NCBI GenBank assembly: GCA_019873685.1 | Contig: JAIOAT010000004.1 | Location: 1-64,000 of the forward strand | DNA: 64,000 nucleotides | Direction of reading: 5' to 3' | From: Chloroflexota bacterium | GTDB taxonomy: Bacteria > Chloroflexota > Anaerolineae > Aggregatilineales > Ch27 | Shown here: positions 25,379 to 32,427 of the stretch, in pieces | How positions within the stretch are numbered: the stretch's first letter is position 1 | How the letters are laid out: each line of letters starts with the position of its first letter | Position numbers and translations under genes: made by a program | The notes under the pieces: model-generated | The model's database searches: none | Told to the model about the DNA's origin: nothing | The model's input: only the letters and a program-made list of their open reading frames with translations

Positions 25379-25894
25379 ATGGGCGGGTATCTGAGCATTC
25401 CCGTGCTGGCGCTGGCCGTGGTGATTCAGGCCACGGTGTTGCCGGAGTTGCGCATTGCTGGCGGAGCGCCGGATCTGCTGCTCCTGCTCGTCTTGGGATA
25501 TAGTCTGCTACAGGGCTTTGAACGCGGCGTTGTGTGGGCCATTGTGGGAGGCCTGCTGCATGACCTGATCTCCGCCGTGCCGGAAGGGGTGACCTCGCTG
25601 GCGCTGGTGGCGACGATCGGCGCAGCGGCGCTGGTTGTTGGGCGGAATACGCCGCGTAACCTGGTGATTCCGCCGCTGCTGGCCGCCGGTGCTACGGTGC
25701 TATATCACATCGTCGTGCTGGTGGCGTTGCTGGTGGTCGGGCGACCACTGCCGATTCCGGCCCTGCTGATGTACGTGACTGTGCCTACGGCGGTTTATAA
25801 TCTGGTGGTGATGGTTCCGGTCTATCACCTGCTGGCGGTTTTTTCACCGGTGCGGCGTCCGCGTCCGCTGGACGACCGCCAGCGGCGGTTGTAA
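25379..25894 (+). CDS. mreD: Rod shape-determining protein MreD
   Basis: The 171-residue integral membrane protein has about five hydrophobic helices, and the MreD pattern is visible in PDLLLLLVLGYSLLQGFERGVVWAIVGGLLHDLIS. It sits 21 bases after mreC with a GGGAG ribosome site before ATG 25379. It anchors the elongasome in the membrane; sequence conservation in this family is low, so order between mreC and PBP2 is strong supporting evidence. Confidence 0.9.
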   Translation: MGGYLSIPVLALAVVIQATVLPELRIAGGAPDLLLLLVLGYSLLQGFERGVVWAIVGGLLHDLISAVPEGVTSLALVATIGAAALVVGRNTPRNLVIPPLLAAGATVLYHIVVLVALLVVGRPLPIPALLMYVTVPTAVYNLVVMVPVYHLLAVFSPVRRPRPLDDRQRRL

Positions 25895-25925
25895 GGGTGA
25901 TAGCCGGACCGCTGGAGCCTGTGCT

Positions 25926-28160
25926 ATGCGAAGGATTATCCTGCCGTTTCAGGGTTGGCGGCTGACCTTTTTTGGTGCGGTTGTTTTCTTCTCCTTTCTG
26001 ATTCTGCTGATCCGGCTCTATGATCTGCAGTTTGTGCAGGCGGAAATCTGGACGCTGCAGGCGGAGGAGAACCGTCTTCAACTGCTGCCTATCCCCGCGT
26101 CCCGCGGCGTGATTTATGACCGCAACGGGACGCCGCTGGCTCTCAACGTGCCTGCCTTCAATGTCACGATCGTCCCGGCGGCGATTCCTGAGGATGATGA
26201 GGCGGCGCTGGCTATCTATAACCGGCTATCCGCTCTGATCGATGTGCCTCCGACGCGCGCCGCTGCTGAGGCAACCGGCCGGTTCAACCAGCGCAGCCTG
26301 GAAGGAATGGTCCAGGAAGGCGCTGGCATTGAGCCATACCGGCCAGTCATCGTGGCGCAGGACGTGCCGCGTAATGTCGCGCTGCGCATCCTGGAGGATC
26401 GCCTGTTGTTGCCCGGTGTGGGGATCGAAGTCGCGGCGGTGCGCGAGTATCCCTCCGGGGCGACCACTTCGCAGATCATTGGCTATCTGGGGCCAATCCC
26501 GGCGGAGGAAGCGGAGGCGTTACAGGAGCAGGGCTACAACCCGGCCTTCGACCGTATCGGGTATGCCGGGGTGGAGTACTTCCTGGAAAACGAGCTGGCC
26601 GGGCGGCGGGGCAGCCGCCTGCGGGAGGTTGATGTCGCCGGGCTGCCGTTGCGCGTGGTTCAGCAGGAAGATCCAATTCCGGGCCGTAACGTCCGGCTGA
26701 CGCTTGACCTGGAGTTACAGCAGGCCGCGGAAGAGGCACTCACCCGCCGCATCAATATTGTCAACAGTGAAGCGGGCAAGGTGATCACGCAATCAGGTGC
26801 GGTGATCGCGATGAATCCGCAGACAGGCGAGGTGCTGGCCATGGTCAGCTGGCCCTCGTATGATAACCAGCGCTTTGCGCGGAGTATTGACGGGGAGTAC
26901 TACTTTCAGCTGGTCGATGACCCCCTGTTGCCGCTGATCAACCATGCCATCCAGTCCCTGTACCCGCCCGGTTCCGTCTGGAAGTTGATCACAGCAGTTG
27001 GTGCTCTGGAAGAAGACGTTATCGATGTCAACACCGAACTCTCCGATCCCGGGCGGCTGGTGCTGCCGAACAGCTACGCCCCCAACGATCCGGCGGCCTC
27101 GCAGACCTTTGTGTGCTGGCTGCGCTCCGGTCACGGGCGGCTGGCCATGGTGCAGGCCATTGCCCAGAGTTGTGACGTGTACTTCTACCAGGTCGGCGGC
27201 GGCAACCCGGAAGTTTCGCCGGCGGCGCTCAAACCCGGTGGTCTGGGGATCGATAATCTGTACCGTTACGCTACTGCCTTCGGTATTGGCTCCGAGTTGG
27301 GTATCGAGTTGCCCGGTGAGATCGCTGGCCGGATGCCCGATCGTGACTGGAAGCGCCGCACCTACGGCGAGAACTGGTCAACTGGCGATACCTATAACGC
27401 GGCCTTCGGGCAGGGGTACGTGGTGACGTCGGTGTTGCAGCTGGTCAACGCTGTGGCGGCAATCGCCAATGGCGGGACGGTCTACCAGCCGACGATCGTC
27501 CACAGCTTTCTGGATGGCGAGGGCAATGTGCTGGAAGGCTTCACGCCGCACGTCAACCGTACACTGGTTAAGCCACCTCCCGGCCAGGACGCCGTGCTGT
27601 TCATGCAGGAAGACATGATCATCCAGGGGGAGAACAGCCTGGTCTGCCGGTGTGAGCCGGATAGCCCCTTCTACGATCCTGCCCGCTGCGACCCGCAGAA
27701 CTACCGGGCCACGCTTGACTGGCAGGGTGAAACGATCCCGTACACGGTCAATGTACCGCGCAACTATGTGTTCAACGGCGGCGTTTGTGACCGCACGCAG
27801 TTCAAGCCGGATTACCTGCCGCCGTTTGTCAGCCTGGAGACCCTGCAGATCGTTCAGCGGGGCATGCGTGAGACAGTCATCAATGGCACGGGTATGAAGG
27901 CCGCGCTGCCGTATGTGGAAGTAGCGGGCAAGACCGGCACGGCGGAATACTGTGACGATATTGCCCGCCCGTTGGGACTGTGTGTCCCCGGCAACTGGCC
28001 GGCGCACGCCTGGTTTGTGGCTTATGCGCCCTACGAAAACCCGGAGGTGATCATCATCGCCTTTGTCTACAACGGCGGCGAAGGATCGCTGGTGGCATTG
28101 CCGGTTGTGCGCGACACAATGGAGGCGTACTTCCGGTTGAAGCAGGCGCGCGGCTCATAA
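25926..28160 (+). CDS. mrdA: Penicillin-binding protein 2 (class B transpeptidase)
   Basis: This is the elongation-specific peptidoglycan transpeptidase partnered with RodA. The 744-residue protein has an N-terminal TM (about 12-32), the pedestal domain starting ASRGVIYDRNGTPLA, and a transpeptidase domain. The active Ser350 is in the SVWK tetrad, an SCD triad (415-417) stands in the SxN place, and KTGT begins at Lys669. The stretch of about 250 residues between the last two motifs is unusually long and contains several cysteines (VCRC, RCD, GVCD), followed by EYCDD and GLC after KTGT. These may form disulfides outside the cell. It lies between mreD and minC. Confidence 0.94.
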   Translation: MRRIILPFQGWRLTFFGAVVFFSFLILLIRLYDLQFVQAEIWTLQAEENRLQLLPIPASRGVIYDRNGTPLALNVPAFNVTIVPAAIPEDDEAALAIYNRLSALIDVPPTRAAAEATGRFNQRSLEGMVQEGAGIEPYRPVIVAQDVPRNVALRILEDRLLLPGVGIEVAAVREYPSGATTSQIIGYLGPIPAEEAEALQEQGYNPAFDRIGYAGVEYFLENELAGRRGSRLREVDVAGLPLRVVQQEDPIPGRNVRLTLDLELQQAAEEALTRRINIVNSEAGKVITQSGAVIAMNPQTGEVLAMVSWPSYDNQRFARSIDGEYYFQLVDDPLLPLINHAIQSLYPPGSVWKLITAVGALEEDVIDVNTELSDPGRLVLPNSYAPNDPAASQTFVCWLRSGHGRLAMVQAIAQSCDVYFYQVGGGNPEVSPAALKPGGLGIDNLYRYATAFGIGSELGIELPGEIAGRMPDRDWKRRTYGENWSTGDTYNAAFGQGYVVTSVLQLVNAVAAIANGGTVYQPTIVHSFLDGEGNVLEGFTPHVNRTLVKPPPGQDAVLFMQEDMIIQGENSLVCRCEPDSPFYDPARCDPQNYRATLDWQGETIPYTVNVPRNYVFNGGVCDRTQFKPDYLPPFVSLETLQIVQRGMRETVINGTGMKAALPYVEVAGKTGTAEYCDDIARPLGLCVPGNWPAHAWFVAYAPYENPEVIIIAFVYNGGEGSLVALPVVRDTMEAYFRLKQARGS

Positions 28161-28261
28161 TGCCCGTGGCGCAGGAACCAAAAATGAGTATAGTAGTGGG
28201 CAGTATCGGAACCTGAGTTGGTGTGATTCCGGCTGACTGCGCGACTGATACAGGTGGTGGC

Positions 28262-29005
28262 ATGTCAGGCAACAAACCCTTCGAAATTAAGGGTACACGG
28301 GATGGGCTTGTCGTTCACGTGTCTCCCGAAGCGGCATGGGATGAAGTGGCTCGCCAGCTGGCCGGTGTTATCGATCGGCAGCGCGACTTTTTCCGTGGGG
28401 CGCGTCTGGCGATCGATGTCGGCGAGCGCTCGGTACGCCGGCAGGAATTGAGTCTGCTGCAACATGTGCTGGCGGATCGTGAAGTGAGCCTGTGGGCGGT
28501 GCTGAGCGGCAGCCTGACCACCCTGACGACGGCGCGCAAGCTGGGGGTAGCGACAACCTTGGAAGCCTCTGCTCCGGGGCAATTATCCGGTGAGCGGCTT
28601 CCCGCTGGAATCGCTGAGACTCTGCTGCGTGTTGAGGAGGATGATGGCGCTCCGCCGCCGATCAACCCGGAAGAGGTGGGCACGATCGGCGTGCTGTTCA
28701 AGCGGACGCTACGTAGCGGGCGCACGATTCACAGTGACGGGCATGTGGTGGTGCTTGGAGATGTCAACCCCGGCGCGGAGATCATTGCCGGGGGCGATGT
28801 GATTGTCTGGGGACGCTTGCGCGGGGTGGTTCACGCCGGAGCGCAGGGCGACGAGGGCGCAACGGTTTGCGCCCTGGATATGACCCCGATGCAACTGCGG
28901 ATCGCCGGGTATATCGCCACATCACCCAAAGAACAACGGCGGGAACCCCGCCCCGAGAGCGCCAGAATTCGGGGCAACCGCATTGTGGTGGAAGCGTGGA
29001 ATTGA
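28262..29005 (+). CDS. minC: Septum site-determining protein MinC
   Basis: MinC inhibits FtsZ ring assembly away from midcell. The 247-residue protein has a variable N-terminal domain (about 1-115, beginning FEIKGTRDGLVVHV) and the typical C-terminal beta-helix: RSGRTIHSDGHVVVLGDVNPGAEIIAGGDVIVWGRLRGVVHAGAQGD and the MinD-binding DMTPMQLRIAGYI. An in-frame extension to 28223 exists, but the G-rich AGGTGGTGG just before ATG 28262 favours the shorter form. A 101-base gap separates it from PBP2. That gap contains a 10-codon mini-ORF (28185-28217) with AGGA upstream, whose reality is uncertain. Confidence 0.93.
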   Translation: MSGNKPFEIKGTRDGLVVHVSPEAAWDEVARQLAGVIDRQRDFFRGARLAIDVGERSVRRQELSLLQHVLADREVSLWAVLSGSLTTLTTARKLGVATTLEASAPGQLSGERLPAGIAETLLRVEEDDGAPPPINPEEVGTIGVLFKRTLRSGRTIHSDGHVVVLGDVNPGAEIIAGGDVIVWGRLRGVVHAGAQGDEGATVCALDMTPMQLRIAGYIATSPKEQRREPRPESARIRGNRIVVEAWN

Positions 29006-29039
29006 GCCAGGACTCATCTAAGGAACTGATGGAGAGCCT

Positions 29040-29852
29040 ATGGGCGCACGAGTGATAACCGTTACATCTGGCAAGGGCGGTGTGGGCAAAACCACAGTTA
29101 CGGCGAACCTCAGTGTCGCCCTGGCCGCGCTCAACAAGAAGGTGGTGGCGATTGACGCCGATATTGGCCTGCGCAACCTGGATGTCATCCTGGGGCTGGA
29201 AAATCGTATCGTCTATGACCTGGTGGATGTCGTTGAAGGACGCTGCAAACTGCGCCAGGCCATGATCAAGCACAAGTCCTATCCGGACCTGTACCTGATC
29301 CCCGCCGCGCAGACCCGCGACAAGACGGCAATCAGCCCGGCGGACATGGTGGACATTGCGCAGAAACTGCGGGAGGACTACGATTTTATCTTGATCGACT
29401 CGCCCGCCGGGATTGAGCGCGGCTTCCGCAATGCGGTGGCTCCGGCTGATGAGGTGCTGATTGTGACCAACCCCGAGGTCTCCGCCGTGCGCGACGCCGA
29501 CCGGATCATCGGCCTGCTGGAAGCCGAGGAGAAAGGCCCCGGCCAGCTTATCCTCAACCGGCTCAAAATGGATCTGGTCAAGCGCGGGGAGATGCTCTCC
29601 ACTAATGATGTGGTGGAAATCCTGTCGATCAAGATCATCGGGGTTGTGCCGGAAGATGAAACCGTGCTAACCTCATCGAACAAGGGTGAACCGGCAGCCG
29701 GAGATCCGAACTCCAAGGCCGGGCAGGCGTTCCGCAACATCGCCCGTCGCCTGCTGGGCGAGGATGTCCCGCTGATGGCATTGGATCAGGAGCAGTCTTT
29801 CCTGAAGCGGTTGTCACGGCTGTTTAGCGGCAATTCGGCAGGCATGGGATAG
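29040..29852 (+). CDS. minD: Septum site-determining ATPase MinD
   Basis: MinD is the membrane-cycling ParA/MinD ATPase that recruits MinC. The 270-residue protein has the deviant Walker A SGKGGVGKTT at residues 10-19, IDADIGLRNLDVILGLENR, and ILIDSPAGIERGF. A C-terminal amphipathic membrane helix carries FLKRLSRLF. GGAG lies just before ATG 29040. It lies between minC and minE, spaced by 34 and 15 bases, so a single minCDE message is likely. Confidence 0.97.
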   Translation: MGARVITVTSGKGGVGKTTVTANLSVALAALNKKVVAIDADIGLRNLDVILGLENRIVYDLVDVVEGRCKLRQAMIKHKSYPDLYLIPAAQTRDKTAISPADMVDIAQKLREDYDFILIDSPAGIERGFRNAVAPADEVLIVTNPEVSAVRDADRIIGLLEAEEKGPGQLILNRLKMDLVKRGEMLSTNDVVEILSIKIIGVVPEDETVLTSSNKGEPAAGDPNSKAGQAFRNIARRLLGEDVPLMALDQEQSFLKRLSRLFSGNSAGMG

Positions 29853-29867
29853 CAGGAGATAGCGTCC

Positions 29868-30134
29868 ATGAGCAGCCTAATCGATCGCCTGCTGGGGCGG
29901 AGCAGTACCGGTTCCGCAAAGATTGCCAAGGAGCGCTTGCAGCTGGTGCTGGTGCACGATCGCCTGGATCTTTCTCCTGAGAAGCTCAAGGAGATGGAGG
30001 AGGAAATCCTGGCGGTAATCTCCAAGTATGTGCAGATTGACCGCGAAAACGTGGAGATCACCGTGGAACAGCGCAAGCGCGATAGCTGGCTGGTGGCTGA
30101 CATCCCGCTGGCCGTCGATGACTCGCGCGGGTAG
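29868..30134 (+). CDS. minE: Cell division topological specificity factor MinE
   Basis: The 88-residue protein matches MinE in length and order. It has an N-terminal amphipathic membrane-targeting stretch (LIDRLLG), the anti-MinCD segment AKERLQLVLVHDRLDLSPEKLKEMEEEILAVISKY, and a C-terminal dimerisation strand ENVEITVEQRKRDSWLVADIPL. Presence of MinE predicts an oscillating or E. coli-type Min system rather than DivIVA-anchored MinCD. Confidence 0.95.
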   Translation: MSSLIDRLLGRSSTGSAKIAKERLQLVLVHDRLDLSPEKLKEMEEEILAVISKYVQIDRENVEITVEQRKRDSWLVADIPLAVDDSRG

Positions 30135-30206
30135 GCGATGGTGTAGGCCGCGTGCGGGCGCGGTCGTGTTGCTCTTGACAGGAGTCCGCAAGTTGGGGAA
30201 GCTTGG

Positions 30207-30237
30207 GGGCGGCGTCCTAGACGCGGCCCTTTTGTTT
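30207..30237 (+). terminator. Terminator-like hairpin between minE and rodA
   Basis: GGGC-G-GCGTC pairs with GACGC-G-GCCC (30207-30229, one G:G mismatch, three-base loop) followed by TTTTGTTTG. It may end most minCDE transcripts or attenuate read-through into rodA. Confidence 0.65.
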
Positions 30238-30294
30238 GACGCAAGGCAGGATTGTGGTTCGATCTGGTATCTGCCGGGATAGGGTTCAGGTGGT

Positions 30295-31398
30295 ATGAAC
30301 GGCACCGGGGTAAGCATCTGGCGACGGTTTGACTTCATTTTGTTCAGCGCGGTTGTGCTGCTGGTCATCTACGGCGTGCTGATGATCCGCAGCGCTACCC
30401 TGGATGCGATCGATCCTGATCTGATCAACCGCGTACCGCGGCAAATCCAGTATGCGGTAGTCGGCTTTGCCGTGCTGTTGATCATGACCGCGATTGATTA
30501 CCGGCTGGTTGGCGCACTGTACCAGTGGATATATGCGCTCGTCCTGATCTTTCTGGGGCTGGTGGCTTTTTTCGGGCTGGTGGGCGCGGCAGGGGCACAA
30601 CGCTGGCTGAATGTCGGCATCCCCATCCAGCCCTCGGAGATCAGCAAGGTGCTGCTGGTGATCGCCCTGGGCCAGCACCTGAGCAACAATTACACCCGCT
30701 TTGGCGATCTCAAGACGGTGTTTGTCTCGCTGCTATACATTGGTATTCCGGCGTTGTTGGTCTTCCTGCAGCCATCGCTGGGCGTTACTGTGGTGATTAT
30801 GACCACGTGGATGGTGATGGCCTGGGCGGCAGGTCTGCGCTTGAAGCACATTTTGATCTTCGCCCTGGTAGTGTTGATCCTGCTACCAGTGCTATGGGTC
30901 AACATGGAAGACTACCAGCGCCAGCGGATCATCAACTTCGTCAACCCGGAAGCCGATCCGAGCGGGCAGTACAACATCAATCAGGCGCTGATCAGCATCG
31001 GTTCCGGCGGATTGCTGGGGAAAGGTTACGCCCAGGGTACGCAGACTCAGTTACGCTTCCTGCGGGTGCGGCATACAGACTTCATTTTCAGCGTCATAGC
31101 CGAGGAACTGGGTTTTGCCGGGGCGGTGCTGGCGCTCGGCCTGATCGGAATCGTGCTGTGGCGCATCCTGTATACGGCAAGGGTCGCCGCCGATCCCTTT
31201 GGCAGCCTGCTGTGTTACGGCGTGGCTAACCTGATCTTCTTCCAGACCTTTGTCTCGGTAGGCATGAATCTCAATCTGTTGCCCGTCACCGGCCTGACCC
31301 TGCCGTTCATCAGCTCGGGCGGTAGCTCCCTGTTGACCCTGCTGCTGGGCATCGGGCTGGTGGAGAGCGTGTACGTCCGGCGGCCGCTGCGCGGCTGA
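30295..31398 (+). CDS. rodA: Peptidoglycan polymerase RodA (SEDS family)
   Basis: RodA polymerises lipid II into glycan strands during elongation together with PBP2. The 367-residue protein has about ten hydrophobic helices. SEDS signatures are AAGAQRWLNVGIPIQPSEISKV, QPSLGVTVVI, YNINQALISIGSGGLLGKGY, RHTDFIFSVIAEELGF with the catalytic Asp in HTD, and GLTLPFISSGGSSLL. An AGGTGG ribosome site precedes ATG 30295. It is separated from minE by 160 bases holding a terminator-like hairpin, so part of its expression may be independent. Confidence 0.96.
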   Translation: MNGTGVSIWRRFDFILFSAVVLLVIYGVLMIRSATLDAIDPDLINRVPRQIQYAVVGFAVLLIMTAIDYRLVGALYQWIYALVLIFLGLVAFFGLVGAAGAQRWLNVGIPIQPSEISKVLLVIALGQHLSNNYTRFGDLKTVFVSLLYIGIPALLVFLQPSLGVTVVIMTTWMVMAWAAGLRLKHILIFALVVLILLPVLWVNMEDYQRQRIINFVNPEADPSGQYNINQALISIGSGGLLGKGYAQGTQTQLRFLRVRHTDFIFSVIAEELGFAGAVLALGLIGIVLWRILYTARVAADPFGSLLCYGVANLIFFQTFVSVGMNLNLLPVTGLTLPFISSGGSSLLTLLLGIGLVESVYVRRPLRG

Positions 31399-31427
31399 GC
31401 GTGGCCCCCAACCGCCCTTCAACGATC

Positions 31428-31456
31428 TTGACAGTCCCCTATACCCGCCCTATAAT
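31428..31456 (+). promoter_or_regulatory. Consensus promoter of tRNA-Gly
   Basis: TTGACA (31428-31433), a 17-base spacer and TATAAT (31451-31456) match both boxes perfectly. The tRNA begins 12 bases downstream of the -10. Confidence 0.9.
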
Positions 31457-31468
31457 CACGGTCAATCG

Positions 31469-31543
31469 GCGGGTATAGTTCAGCGGTAGAACGTCAGCTT
31501 CCCAAGCTGAATGTCACGGGTTCGAATCCCGTTACCCGCTCCA
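31469..31543 (+). tRNA. tRNA-Gly (anticodon CCC)
   Basis: The cloverleaf folds fully: acceptor GCGGGTA/TACCCGC, D-arm with AGCGGTA, anticodon stem TCAGC/GCTGA around loop TTCCCAA (anticodon CCC, reading GGG), and T-arm ACGGG-TTCGAAT-CCCGT. The discriminator is T and CCA is encoded. It has its own consensus promoter and sits downstream of rodA. Confidence 0.97.
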
Positions 31544-31683
31544 GACGGGGGGCGCGCGGCGTCCCCCGTTGTGATTCCCGCGCTTGCCTTGACAGGCCAT
31601 CCCCTTCGTGGGACAGTAGTGAGGGCGTACGGCCTGTCGTGCGCGGTAAAACCGGATCATCGAATAGAAAGCAAAGCCATCTC

Positions 31684-32427
31684 ATGGCCGAAAATCATGC
31701 CGTCCTGCGCACAGAAGATCTGCGTAAGGACTTCAGGACGGGCGAGGTCATCGTCCATGCTCTACGCGGCGTGACCATGACCGTCAGCCGGGGTGAGTTT
31801 CTGGCCATCAGCGGGCCATCTGGCAGCGGCAAGTCCACTCTCCTGGGCCTGATCGGCGGGCTGGACACGCCCAGCAGCGGACGGGTGTTCATTGACGGTG
31901 TCGATATCACCCATCTGAGCGAAAGCGCGCTGACCCGCATCCGCAACGAGAAGATCGGTTTTGTTTTCCAGTCCTTCAATCTGATCCCCACCCTGACCGC
32001 CCTGGAAAACGTGGCGCTGCCGATCCAGTTTGCCCGTCAGCGCCGTTTTGACCCGCGCCGCCGCGCGCGGGAAATCCTGACTTTGCTCGGTCTTGGCGAC
32101 CGCGTCAATCATCGCCCGGCGCAGCTGTCCGGTGGGGAGCAACAGCGTGTCGCCATCGCCCGCGCCCTGGCCAATAACCCTCCTTTGCTGCTGGCTGACG
32201 AACCAACCGGCAACCTGGATACCGTTTCCAGTCAGGTTGTCCTGGAGGCGCTCCACAATGTGCGGGAGAGCACGGGCACCACCATCATCGTGGTCACCCA
32301 TGCGCCGCATATTGCCGCCCAGGCCGACCGCCGCATCATCCTGGTTGATGGCTGCATCGCTGAAGACGCGCTCAACGGCGCTGTAGCGCAGGGTCTGCAG
32401 CCCACCAGCGAGCAGGCACACCCATGA
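31684..32427 (+). CDS. ABC transporter ATP-binding protein (MacB/LolD type)
   Basis: The 247-residue ATPase has Walker [21 protein letters not shown]-loop [16 protein letters not shown], signature [19 protein letters not shown], Walker [13 protein letters not shown] and the switch His in VVTHAPH. The spacing and GLD/NLD variants are those of the MacB/LolD/FtsE branch that drives lipoprotein or peptide export without a channel. ATG 31684 (MAENHAV) is chosen by homology length; the ribosome site is weak. It overlaps the permease by four bases (ATGA), so the two form a complex. Confidence 0.95.
   Translation: MAENHAVLRTEDLRKDFRTGEVIVHALRGVTMTVSRGEFLAISGPSGSGKSTLLGLIGGLDTPSSGRVFIDGVDITHLSESALTRIRNEKIGFVFQSFNLIPTLTALENVALPIQFARQRRFDPRRRAREILTLLGLGDRVNHRPAQLSGGEQQRVAIARALANNPPLLLADEPTGNLDTVSSQVVLEALHNVRESTGTTIIVVTHAPHIAAQADRRIILVDGCIAEDALNGAVAQGLQPTSEQAHP

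Noticed and set aside
28185-28217. 10-codon mini-ORF between PBP2 and minC as leader peptide
   Set aside because: AGGA precedes it, but the length and lack of conservation data make it too weak to annotate.
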